Shown here: positions 1 to 6,708 of the stretch, in pieces
Position numbering within the stretch: position 1 is the stretch's first letter
How the letters are laid out: each line of letters opens with the position of its first letter
Source: JAVBOF01 sp031550915
Lineage (GTDB): Bacteria > Bacillota > Clostridia > Christensenellales > MGBC116941
Assembly (NCBI GenBank): GCA_031550915.1
Contig: JAVBOF010000104.1
Span: 1-9,652 of the forward strand
Reading direction: 5' to 3'
DNA: 9,652 nucleotides
Notes under the pieces: model-generated
Seen by the model: the letters and a program-made list of their open reading frames with translations, nothing else
Databases searched by the model: none
Told to the model about the DNA's origin: nothing
Position numbers and translations under genes: made by a program

Positions 1-429
1 GCGGTTCTCGCATCGCAAGAATTCGGTAGCGTTTTGAATGAGAACGGCACGATAATAAACATATCATCTATGGCGGCAGACAGGCCTTTGACTATGGTCA
101 TGGGTTATTCAACTTCAAAAGCGGCATTGGAAAACCTAACCAAATGGATGGCGACTTGGTTCAGTAAGAATATTGATAAGAATATCAGGGTAAACGCCAT
201 AGCGCCTGGGTTTTTGATTGGAAATCAAAACCGCAGGCTGCTTATCGATGAATATACAGGCCAGCTTACGCAAAGGGGACAAGATATTATAAACCACACT
301 CCTATGAAAAGGTTCGGTAAGCCGGAAGAACTGATGGGCGCCATCGTCTACCTTGCTTCGGAGGCTTCATCCTTCGTTACCGGTTCCGTTATCTGCATAG
401 ATGGAGGATTTTCCTCCTTCTCAATCTGA
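1..429 (+). CDS. uxuB: SDR-family oxidoreductase, UxuB-like (D-mannonate oxidoreductase / fructuronate reductase type), C-terminal part
   Basis: Partial gene: the frame is open from base 1 and the start lies upstream, so about 142 C-terminal residues of a protein usually near 280 are visible. What is seen: the short-chain dehydrogenase catalytic Ser in NISS (visible residues 20-23) and the YSTSK motif (36-40) supplying Tyr and Lys; then NAIAPGF, QNRRLL, LTQRG, HTPMKRFGKPEEL and FVTG...IDGGFSSFS at the C-terminus. The QNR-LL / LT-RG / HTPM-RFG-PEEL series followed by DGGFS is typical of the Gram-positive SDR-type UxuB. That family interconverts D-fructuronate and D-mannonate with NAD(P)H in the cytoplasm and is unrelated in fold to the E. 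coli long-chain UxuB. It is followed 22 bases later by a sugar-acid kinase and then a LarA-like epimerase, which supports a hexuronate/aldonate role. Another sugar-acid or polyol SDR activity cannot be excluded. Confidence 0.72.
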   Translation, partial: AVLASQEFGSVLNENGTIINISSMAADRPLTMVMGYSTSKAALENLTKWMATWFSKNIDKNIRVNAIAPGFLIGNQNRRLLIDEYTGQLTQRGQDIINHTPMKRFGKPEELMGAIVYLASEASSFVTGSVICIDGGFSSFSI

Positions 430-451
430 CTTTGGCTAAGGGGGTAAAAAA

Positions 452-1879
452 TTGAGGATATTAGCTTTGGAATGCTCAACATCCAGCGCAAAGGCTATGC
501 TTTGGCAGGATGGTGATATATTGGGCATTAGCAGCATGGAGCTTGAAGATGTGTCCGGCCCGGTCATGCAGAAGCCGGATGATATTATGCGATGTATAAA
601 AAGTTGTGCCAAGGAAGTTTTGGGCGATATATACAGCGTAGATTGCATTGTTGTAGGCGGTATATGGCACAGCATGTTATGGCTGGATAAGACCTGTGAG
701 CCGGTCGGTACCATACGTACATGGGCGGAGACCGCGGCGGCTGACTTTTCCGGGCAGGCAAAGAAGGATACGGCTCTAAATAAAGATTTCTATCAGCGGA
801 CAGGATGCCCGATACACAGCATTTACCCGCTTTGGCAGCATCTATACTGGAAAAACGCCATGCCGGAGCAATATCAGGACATGAGTTTTATTGTCACGCA
901 GGGAAGCTATATCTTCTATAAACTAACCGGCGAAAAGCTTGCATCAAAATGTACTAATGCAGGGTCCGGTTTTTTTAATATACATACACTGGAATATGAT
1001 AAAGAGATTTTGAAATACGCGGGGATATCCGAGGATAATGTTTGGCCGTTGGCCGAGCCTTTTGAAGCAAGGGGGCTTTTAAAGGATGTCGCCGATGAAC
1101 TTGGGATCCGGCAAGGTACCCCGGTGGCGATAGGAGGCTCGGACGGAGCGACGAACCAGATCGCGGCAGGGATAAAAAAGGGTATGATGACTTTTTCTAT
1201 GGGGACGAGCAGCGCCGTCCGCATGGTTCCTTCCGTTTTTGCTTTGCCGGAAGAACCTTCGGTTTGGGGATATTATCTTGCCGAGGGAAAGCGTATAATG
1301 GGCGGCGCCTCCAGCGGGGGCAACTGCCTAGGATGGTTCAAAAAGAAAGTTTTTAGCGGCAGATATACTTATCCCGAGTTGGAGGAAGCGGCGAATGCGT
1401 CTGATATTGCAAACGCGCCGATTTTTCTACCATTTATCTATGGTGAAAGAAGCCCCGGCTGGAACGAAACGAGGAAGGGTGGTTTTGTGCGCTTAATGCC
1501 GGGACATGGCCATGCGGATATGTTTCAAGGTGTTTTGGAAGGCATATTGTTCAATATCCGCCAATGCTATGACGCACTTATTCAGATATGCGGGGAACCG
1601 GAAACGATATCTTTTTCCGGTGGCATTGTCAGAAGCCCGATTTGGTCTCAGATGGCCGCGGATATATTTGGAAGGAAACTTGACATATTCCCTCATATGC
1701 ATGCGTCGCTTTATGGAATGGCGGGAATCGGCCTTAAGACTCTTGGGGCGATAAAAACCATAGATGATTTTGTCCCGCTTGCCTCAAAGAACGCTGTGTT
1801 TCCAAACCCCGGCAGGCAGCGGATATATAAGGAAAGATACGATGAATACCTGTATTTTTACGCGTTGGAGGATAGATGA
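452..1879 (+). CDS. FGGY-family carbohydrate kinase, gluconokinase-like
   Basis: Cytoplasmic ATP-dependent sugar or sugar-acid kinase of 475 residues, normal length for FGGY enzymes. The TTG start at 452 is chosen because AAGGGGG (438-444) lies 7 bases upstream and the N-terminal phosphate-binding strand begins at once. What is seen: phosphate-1 motif ALECSTSSAKA (5-15), the substrate-side segment GGIWHSMLW (69-77), WAETAAA (91-97), the catalytic-base loop GGSDGATNQ (228-236; Asp231 is the expected base), the ATP-binding stretch FSMGTSSAV (248-256), and the C-terminal adenosine motif SGGIVRSPIW (389-398) with HASLYGMAGIG (417-427). Most FGGY proteins carry Asp in the first motif; here it is Glu7, pointing to a divergent clade. 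The overall pattern resembles gluconokinases. It lies between the UxuB-like SDR and the LarA homologue, so D-gluconate to 6-phosphogluconate is the preferred reaction, by inference. A related aldonate or ketose is possible. Confidence 0.8.
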   Translation: MRILALECSTSSAKAMLWQDGDILGISSMELEDVSGPVMQKPDDIMRCIKSCAKEVLGDIYSVDCIVVGGIWHSMLWLDKTCEPVGTIRTWAETAAADFSGQAKKDTALNKDFYQRTGCPIHSIYPLWQHLYWKNAMPEQYQDMSFIVTQGSYIFYKLTGEKLASKCTNAGSGFFNIHTLEYDKEILKYAGISEDNVWPLAEPFEARGLLKDVADELGIRQGTPVAIGGSDGATNQIAAGIKKGMMTFSMGTSSAVRMVPSVFALPEEPSVWGYYLAEGKRIMGGASSGGNCLGWFKKKVFSGRYTYPELEEAANASDIANAPIFLPFIYGERSPGWNETRKGGFVRLMPGHGHADMFQGVLEGILFNIRQCYDALIQICGEPETISFSGGIVRSPIWSQMAADIFGRKLDIFPHMHASLYGMAGIGLKTLGAIKTIDDFVPLASKNAVFPNPGRQRIYKERYDEYLYFYALEDR

Positions 1880-3126
1880 AACCCATTATACTTAGAGACG
1901 AAAACGGCATCGACAGCAAGAAATTGAGGGCATATGTGCGCAAATGCCTGAAAATGTTTAAGAATGCGCGCCGCATACTTTTGCTGCCGCCGGATAAAAC
2001 AAGGATGCAGTCGCGGTCGGGAGAGATATGCAGATTGATCTACGAGGAGATAGGCCAAAGCTGCAAGATCGATATAATGCCTGCCCTTGGGACGCATAAG
2101 CCAATGTCTGAAGAAGAACTGAAATCCATGTTTGGAGATATCCCATCCGATTTGTTTCTGGAACATGATTGGAAGGACGGCGTGACCCAAATTGGCGAGA
2201 TACCTTCGAAACTAGTTGCGGAGGTATCCGAAGGGTTGATGGAAAAAAATATACCGGTGCTTGTAAATAAAAGACTGATGGATAACTATGACGCCGTTAT
2301 ATCGGTCGGGCAGGTTGTTCCGCACGAGGTTGCGGGAATGGCTAATTATACGAAAAATATACTCGTTGGCGCCGGCGGCAGCGGCATGATAAACGATACG
2401 CATTTTATCAGTGCCGTATTTGGTATTGAACGGACAATGGGAATCATAAATACCCCTGTGCGGCTTGTATTGGATTACGCCCAAACGAAGTTTTTGAGGC
2501 ACTTTCCATTGTATTATATGCATACTGTGATTGCGCGTACCTCGGGTGAGAACGCTTTGGAGGGGATATATTTCGGAAACGGGAGGGACGTTTTTGAGCT
2601 GGCAGCTTTGCATAGCATAGAGAAGAACATTACAGTTCTGAAAAAGCCCGTCAATAAAATGGTTGCGTTTATGGAAAGGGATGAATACCGCTCGCTTTGG
2701 CTATGTAATAAGAGTATATACAGGACGCGGCGCGCTATAGCTGATGGCGGGGAGCTGATAGTTTTGGCACCGGGGCTTGAATCCTATGGTGAGAACGCAG
2801 AGACGGGCGACCTGATCGGCAAATATGGTTACAGCGGCATAGCAAAGATATTGAATGCCTTAGATAAAAACGCAGACCTAAGGGACAACCTTTCGGTCGC
2901 GGCTCACTTGATCCACGGATCCACCGAGGGCAGGTTTAAAGTAACTTATTGCTGTAAATCGCTTGGCAGAGAAGATCTTGCTAAAATCGGATTCGGTTAT
3001 ATGGATATCGATGAAGCGATAAAGAAGTATAATCCTTCGTTTTTAAAACCGGGGGAAAACAGAATAGATGGAGAAGAGATATACTTTGTTCCCAACCCCG
3101 CATTGGGGCTATGGATATATGAATAG
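1876..3126 (+). CDS. LarA-superfamily nickel-pincer-dependent 2-hydroxyacid racemase/epimerase, candidate D-gluconate 2-epimerase
   Basis: Protein of 416 residues, the usual LarA length. Its ATG overlaps the kinase stop (ATGA) and has GGAGG at 1867-1871, so the two are translationally coupled. Landmarks matching LarA: PPDKTR (38-43, Arg43), ALGTHKPMSEEEL (70-82), the HDW segment with His97, VPH with His150, Lys160 at the position of the lysine that covalently holds the pyridinium pincer nucleotide, and THF with His176, the likely nickel ligand. A later Lys279 plus GGELIVLAP (291-299) also fit the fold. All key catalytic and cofactor residues are therefore present. Characterised relatives racemise lactate, malate, phenyllactate and hydroxyglutarate or epimerise D-gluconate at C2; the last gives D-mannonate. 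With a UxuB-like SDR and a gluconokinase-like kinase beside it, mannonate/gluconate epimerisation is the best guess. The LarB/LarE/LarC cofactor-making proteins are not in this window. Confidence 0.78.
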   Translation: MKPIILRDENGIDSKKLRAYVRKCLKMFKNARRILLLPPDKTRMQSRSGEICRLIYEEIGQSCKIDIMPALGTHKPMSEEELKSMFGDIPSDLFLEHDWKDGVTQIGEIPSKLVAEVSEGLMEKNIPVLVNKRLMDNYDAVISVGQVVPHEVAGMANYTKNILVGAGGSGMINDTHFISAVFGIERTMGIINTPVRLVLDYAQTKFLRHFPLYYMHTVIARTSGENALEGIYFGNGRDVFELAALHSIEKNITVLKKPVNKMVAFMERDEYRSLWLCNKSIYRTRRAIADGGELIVLAPGLESYGENAETGDLIGKYGYSGIAKILNALDKNADLRDNLSVAAHLIHGSTEGRFKVTYCCKSLGREDLAKIGFGYMDIDEAIKKYNPSFLKPGENRIDGEEIYFVPNPALGLWIYE

Positions 3127-3144
3127 GCTCTATATGGCTACAAT

Positions 3145-3169
3145 AAAGGCCCGGTAACCCGGGCCCTTT
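3145..3169. terminator. Bidirectional intrinsic terminator between the LarA-like gene and galE
   Basis: A 7-bp GC-only stem, GGCCCGG (3148-3154) with CCGGGCC (3159-3165) and loop TAAC. It is extended by AAA (3145-3147) and TTT (3167-3169), with C3166 bulged. It sits between two convergent genes whose stops are 50 bases apart and has a short U-rich run on each side, so it probably ends transcription from both directions. Confidence 0.75.
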
Positions 3170-3175
3170 GCATTT

Positions 3176-4165
3176 TCATTTGTCCCCATATCCGTTTGGA
3201 TGGGTACTGTGCCATTTCCAAGCGGTTTCGATGATAGATTCCGGATCGCGAAACCTTGGCGTCCATCCAAGTTCTTTGGTTATCATTTCGCTGGAAGCTA
3301 TAAGTATATCCGGATCGCCCTGCCGACGGTCCGTTATCCTCGCCTCAATCTTCTTACCGGTGACAGACCGGGTTATATCTATGATTTCTTTTACGGAGAA
3401 ACCCCTGCCATTGCCAAGATTGTATATTTTACTGCCGGAGCCGTTCTTTAAAGCCTTTAGAGCCAAAAGGTGCGCATCTGCAAGATCGGTAACATGAATA
3501 TAATCCCTCACGCAAGTACCATCAGGGGTATTGTAGTCGCCGCCGAAGACCTGTATGTATTCTCTCTGGCCAAGTGCAACCTGAAAGACGATAGGCAGCA
3601 AATGGGATTCGGGATTGTGGTCCTCTCCGATCTTGCCGGATACGTGCGCCCCGCATGCGTTAAAATAGCGAAGACAGACGGATTTGATGCCATATGCTTC
3701 GTCACACCAATGCAAAAAGCGCTCTACAGTAAGCTTTGTTTGTCCATACGGGTTTATTGGCTCGCAGGGCATGTCCTCTGTTATCGGGCAGATTTTTGGC
3801 ATACCATAGACCGCGGCTGTAGAGGAGAATACAAAATGCTTTACGCCATGCCTGTTTGCCGCATCAAGAAGCGAAACGGTTGCGCCAACATTGTTTGAAT
3901 AGTAGCTTATCGGGTCTTTCATGCTTTCCCCAACCTGGCTGAACGCAGCGAAATCAATTATCGAATCGATTTCGTTTGATTTAAAGATTGCGTCCAACGC
4001 TCCGGTGTCACGCAGATCGCAAGCATAGAGCCTCGCGTCATCGATCGATTTAGCATGGCCCGTTATGAGAGAATCCAGAATAATAAAATCCTCGCCACAC
4101 TCTTCCATCAGTGCAGCCGTATGGCTTCCGATATACCCGGCACCGCCGCATATCAATACCGACAT
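3176..4165 (-). CDS. galE: UDP-glucose 4-epimerase
   Basis: Interconverts UDP-glucose and UDP-galactose with bound NAD in the cytoplasm; used in galactose catabolism and in supplying UDP-galactose for surface polysaccharides. The protein has 329 residues, typical for GalE. What is seen, numbering from the chosen start: the NAD-binding Rossmann motif GGAGYIGSH (7-15), DFAAFSQVGES (71-81), SSTAAVYG (114-121) with Thr116 in place of the usual catalytic Ser/Thr, the catalytic pair in YGQTK (Tyr140, Lys144), LRYFNACGA (165-173), VRDYIHVTDLADAH (219-232) and a C-terminal LGW. The ATG at 4165 is preferred over one at 4177 because GGAGGAG (4175-4169) is a strong ribosome binding site for it and the 4177 ATG lies partly inside that site. 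Divergent from an ABC exporter pair and convergent with the sugar-acid operon; no partner Leloir genes are visible. Confidence 0.95.
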   Translation of the reverse strand: MSVLICGGAGYIGSHTAALMEECGEDFIILDSLITGHAKSIDDARLYACDLRDTGALDAIFKSNEIDSIIDFAAFSQVGESMKDPISYYSNNVGATVSLLDAANRHGVKHFVFSSTAAVYGMPKICPITEDMPCEPINPYGQTKLTVERFLHWCDEAYGIKSVCLRYFNACGAHVSGKIGEDHNPESHLLPIVFQVALGQREYIQVFGGDYNTPDGTCVRDYIHVTDLADAHLLALKALKNGSGSKIYNLGNGRGFSVKEIIDITRSVTGKKIEARITDRRQGDPDILIASSEMITKELGWTPRFRDPESIIETAWKWHSTHPNGYGDK

Positions 4166-4168
4166 AAG

Positions 4169-4175
4169 CTCCTCC
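4169..4175 (-). promoter_or_regulatory. Ribosome binding site deciding the galE start
   Basis: GGAGGAG on the minus strand, with the GGAGG core 5 bases before the ATG at 4165. An in-frame ATG at 4177-4175 overlaps the first base of this site and has no good site of its own, so the 4-residue longer form is unlikely. Confidence 0.75.
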
Positions 4176-4201
4176 ATATCATTTTTTTATTACTTCGACT
4201 A

Positions 4202-4210
4202 TGATATAAT
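4202..4210 (+). promoter_or_regulatory. Predicted extended -10 promoter of the ABC exporter operon
   Basis: TGATATAAT gives a perfect TATAAT (4205-4210) with an upstream TGN extension. The region where a -35 would lie is only a run of T (4182-4188), so this would be an extended -10 promoter with a T-rich upstream element. It is about 40 bases before the ATG at 4251. Confidence 0.5.
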
Positions 4211-4234
4211 ATCTAAGTATTTAAATAAAAGCAA
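4206..4234 (-). promoter_or_regulatory. Predicted galE promoter
   Basis: On the minus strand TTGCTT (4234-4229) and TATTAT (4211-4206) are separated by 17 bases. The -10 matches the housekeeping consensus in 5 of 6 positions and the -35 in 3 of 6. The predicted start lies about 35 bases upstream of the galE ATG. The -10 shares five bases with the -10 of the divergent ABC operon. Confidence 0.5.
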
Positions 4235-4250
4235 TTATTGAGGTGCCTTG

Positions 4251-4982
4251 ATGATTATTTTGGAAAACGTCAGTAAAACGTATGCAAAAGGTGCGGTTAA
4301 GGCTGTAGATGGGCTGAGCTTGCATATACGCCCCGGCGAACTGTTTGGATTTATCGGACCGAACGGGGCAGGCAAAACCACCACAATAGGCATAATAACC
4401 GGCATTATTAGGCCGGATTCCGGAAATGTGGTTGTCGGCGGTATCGATATGTATAGGGACATGGTCGGGGCGAAGATGAAGATAGGCTATGTGCCGGATT
4501 CGCCGAATATATATGAAAAGCTTTCCGGAATGGAATACCTCAATTTCATTGCCGATATCTATGGTATAGATACGGCGGAGCGGAAAAAGTGTATACCTGA
4601 GCTTTTGGAGATGTTTGAGCTTTCGGACGCCGCCGGCTCGCAGATAAAATCTTATTCCAAGGGCATGAAACAAAAGATAGTCGTTATATCCGCCTTGATG
4701 CACAGGCCGCCGCTCTGGATATTGGATGAGCCGATGGTTGGTTTGGATCCCAGAAGCGCGCATCAGATGAAAGAGCTTATGCGGAAGCATTGCGATGAGG
4801 GAAATACCGTTTTCTTTTCAACCCATGTTTTGGAGGTCGCTGAAAAGCTTTGCGATAATATTGGGATAATCAAGCAGGGCAGGCTTATTGCCGAAGGCTC
4901 GCTGGACGAATTGCGAAGCGGACAGCAAGGGCAATCGCTTGAGAACATCTTTCTTGAGCTTACGGAACCGGGAGGTAATTGA
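4251..4982 (+). CDS. ABC transporter ATP-binding protein (ABC-2/EcsA-like exporter class)
   Basis: Cytoplasmic ATPase of 243 residues that powers the permease encoded immediately downstream. What is seen: Walker A GPNGAGKT (36-43), signature YSKGMKQK (135-142, the form common in ABC-2 exporters instead of LSGGQ), Walker B with catalytic Glu in LWILDEP (155-161), the D-loop GLDP (164-167), and the switch histidine in FFSTH (188-192). The Q-loop position reads GYVPD (79-83), so Asp83 stands where Gln is usual. ATG 4251 is chosen over TTG 4248 because GAGGTG (4240-4245) is 5 bases from the ATG and only 2 from the TTG. The stop is 2 bases before the next ATG, so the two are co-translated. The substrate cannot be read from the sequence; EcsA-type and antimicrobial-peptide or lipid exporters are the nearest families by pattern. 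Confidence 0.9.
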   Translation: MIILENVSKTYAKGAVKAVDGLSLHIRPGELFGFIGPNGAGKTTTIGIITGIIRPDSGNVVVGGIDMYRDMVGAKMKIGYVPDSPNIYEKLSGMEYLNFIADIYGIDTAERKKCIPELLEMFELSDAAGSQIKSYSKGMKQKIVVISALMHRPPLWILDEPMVGLDPRSAHQMKELMRKHCDEGNTVFFSTHVLEVAEKLCDNIGIIKQGRLIAEGSLDELRSGQQGQSLENIFLELTEPGGN

Positions 4983-4984
4983 AT

Positions 4985-6622
4985 ATGAAGCTTTATTGGC
5001 TATTGCTTAAAACGCAGATAAAGCTGGTTTTTAGGCGCGCTGTTCCGGATGGGGAAAATAACCAGCTCGGCAAAAAATCCCGTATTGCCAAAAGGACCCT
5101 TGCGCTGGTCGGTATGACTGTTGCCATACTTGCAGCAGCCAGCGTCTATATATTTATGGCATTTTCGATCGTTGGTGCGGCCGTATCGATCGGGATATCC
5201 GAGCAGCTTTTTTCCATTGTATTATTAGCGGGGATGTTTGTTGTGTTGATATTCGGCACGATATACAGCATAAACAGCCTGTATAATTCCAAGGACGCCC
5301 CTTTTATTGCTACGCTGCCCGTTCCTGAGAGGACTGCTTTTGCCGTCCGTTTTACCCAGGTGTATCTTGGAGAGTTAATCGTTTTCGCGGCTTTGGCGAT
5401 GTCCGTCTTTATAATGTATGGCATAATTACAGGCGCTTCCGCGATGTTTTATGTTGCAGCAGTTATAATAACGATACTTGGCCCTGCCCTGCCTGTTACG
5501 ATTGGGGCATTTATAAGCATGTTTATTGCGCGCGCCGCAGCAAAAAGCAGGAGAAAAGACTTAATAATGACTATTGGAACATTTGTTCTTATTATTGTTA
5601 TCGTGGGGCTCAATTCGTTTATCAGCAACCAGTTTTCGAGTGTTAGTGAAGGCGCGGCACAGACTATATTAAACAATTACAATGTACAGATAAATAATGT
5701 TGCTTCTATATTCCCCCCAGCCGAATGGGGCGCAAAATTCCTTACAGGCGGAGCTGCAATTTATTTTGTGTACTATATCATCCTGGCTGTGGTTGTGATT
5801 GCATTGGCAGTGGTTTTGATAGGCAAGAATTTTTATAAATTCGCATTGCTTCAAAGCGAGGGCTCAGCACAATCCAAGCAATTCAAAAATGTCATCAAGG
5901 CTAGTTCGATGGTTAAAAGCGTAATAGTAAAGGAATGGCGGATCATTTTAAGGACTCCCGCGTATGCCTCAAACTGCCTTATGAATGTTTTTATGGGGCC
6001 GTTGATCGTACTAATAATGATTTATGGCAGCAGAGGCTCAAACGAATTGTTGCAATTAGCAAACTCCGGAAGTGGAGGGATAATTCAAACCTTGTCTATA
6101 GCATGCTTCCTCTTGTTTTTTGGTAATATGCAGTCCGCTGCATCCACGATGTATACCAGGGAGGGGAACTGTTTCTGGATGACCAAAACGTTGCCGGTAG
6201 AAGCTTTTGAACTGGCTAAGGCAAAGTTCTTATGCTCTGTATCTATCTCGTTACTAAGCATGGTCACAACCACGATAACCTTTGCGCTGGTAATGGATAC
6301 ACATCCGGTCATGATGTTTATTTCGTTTATATTCGGGCTTATTGGCTCGTTTGCGGGCAATGCGTTTGGGATAGCGATGGATATAAGAAAACCTAAGCTG
6401 CAATGGGAAACTGAACAGAAGGCAGTTAAGAATAACATGAACGCCACGAAGTCCATATTTCTCAACATGTTGTTTGCGATAGTGTTCGGCGGCATATCCG
6501 CCGGCCTTTACTTCCTTGTAAAGATAGACTATGCAATACTTTTGATATTGCTGGTACTGCTTATATTGCTGGCTTTTTGGGGATATGCCAGAATTCGCAA
6601 CGCAGTCAAAGCCGTATCGTAA
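4985..6622 (+). CDS. ABC transporter permease, large single-chain ABC-2-like membrane protein
   Basis: Integral membrane protein of 545 residues, partner of the ATPase just upstream. ATG 4985 is preferred to TTG 4979: GGAGG (4971-4975) is 9 bases from the ATG but only 3 from the TTG. Hydrophobic segments appear near residues 38-66, 75-97, 130-150, 154-182, 193-213, 259-279, 332-348, 367-381, 414-437, 441-464, 490-511 and 515-533, so about 10 to 12 membrane passes. The chain looks like two related halves. LYNSKDAPFIATLPV (99-113) after a hydrophobic stretch in the first half resembles MYTREGNCFWMTKTLPV (389-405) in the second. Each half also opens with a basic amphipathic segment, LLKTQIKLVFRR (7-18) and VIVKEWRIILR (313-323). 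It may thus supply both half-channels of the exporter from one chain. The transported substrate is unknown. Confidence 0.8.
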   Translation: MKLYWLLLKTQIKLVFRRAVPDGENNQLGKKSRIAKRTLALVGMTVAILAAASVYIFMAFSIVGAAVSIGISEQLFSIVLLAGMFVVLIFGTIYSINSLYNSKDAPFIATLPVPERTAFAVRFTQVYLGELIVFAALAMSVFIMYGIITGASAMFYVAAVIITILGPALPVTIGAFISMFIARAAAKSRRKDLIMTIGTFVLIIVIVGLNSFISNQFSSVSEGAAQTILNNYNVQINNVASIFPPAEWGAKFLTGGAAIYFVYYIILAVVVIALAVVLIGKNFYKFALLQSEGSAQSKQFKNVIKASSMVKSVIVKEWRIILRTPAYASNCLMNVFMGPLIVLIMIYGSRGSNELLQLANSGSGGIIQTLSIACFLLFFGNMQSAASTMYTREGNCFWMTKTLPVEAFELAKAKFLCSVSISLLSMVTTTITFALVMDTHPVMMFISFIFGLIGSFAGNAFGIAMDIRKPKLQWETEQKAVKNNMNATKSIFLNMLFAIVFGGISAGLYFLVKIDYAILLILLVLLILLAFWGYARIRNAVKAVS

Positions 6623-6624
6623 AA

Positions 6625-6649
6625 CCGGGGCAAATTAGCCTTGCCCCGG
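6625..6649. terminator. Bidirectional intrinsic terminator between the ABC permease and uppP
   Basis: A perfect 9-bp stem, CCGGGGCAA (6625-6633) with TTGCCCCGG (6641-6649), and a 7-base loop. It begins 2 bases after the permease stop. On the minus strand the stem is followed by TTTT (6624-6621), and on the plus strand by CCTTAATATTT, so it can serve both convergent genes. Confidence 0.75.
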
Positions 6650-6691
6650 CCTTAATATTTGACATGTACCGTGTATTGATATAGTGATGCG

Positions 6692-6707
6692 CGGTATTTT
6701 TTTACCG
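6692..6707. other. Small hairpin with poly-T loop at the 3' end of uppP
   Basis: CGGTA (6692-6696), six T, then TACCG (6703-6707) abuts and overlaps by no base the uppP stop at 6709-6711. The 5-bp stem is weak; it may add to 3'-end stability or be chance. Confidence 0.3.
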
Positions 6708-6708
6708 A

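Noticed and set aside
34..429. SDR gene starting at TTG 34
   Set aside because: The frame is open to base 1 and the family needs a nucleotide-binding N-terminal half, so the true start lies to the left of the window.
2212..2613. Minus-strand frame of 133 codons
   Set aside because: Antisense to the LarA-like gene; no recognisable domain or ribosome site.
3470..3898. Plus-strand frame of 142 codons
   Set aside because: It lies wholly opposite galE, whose identity is certain from its motifs.
4221..4790. Minus-strand frame of 189 codons
   Set aside because: Antisense to the ABC ATPase, whose Walker and signature motifs prove the plus-strand reading.
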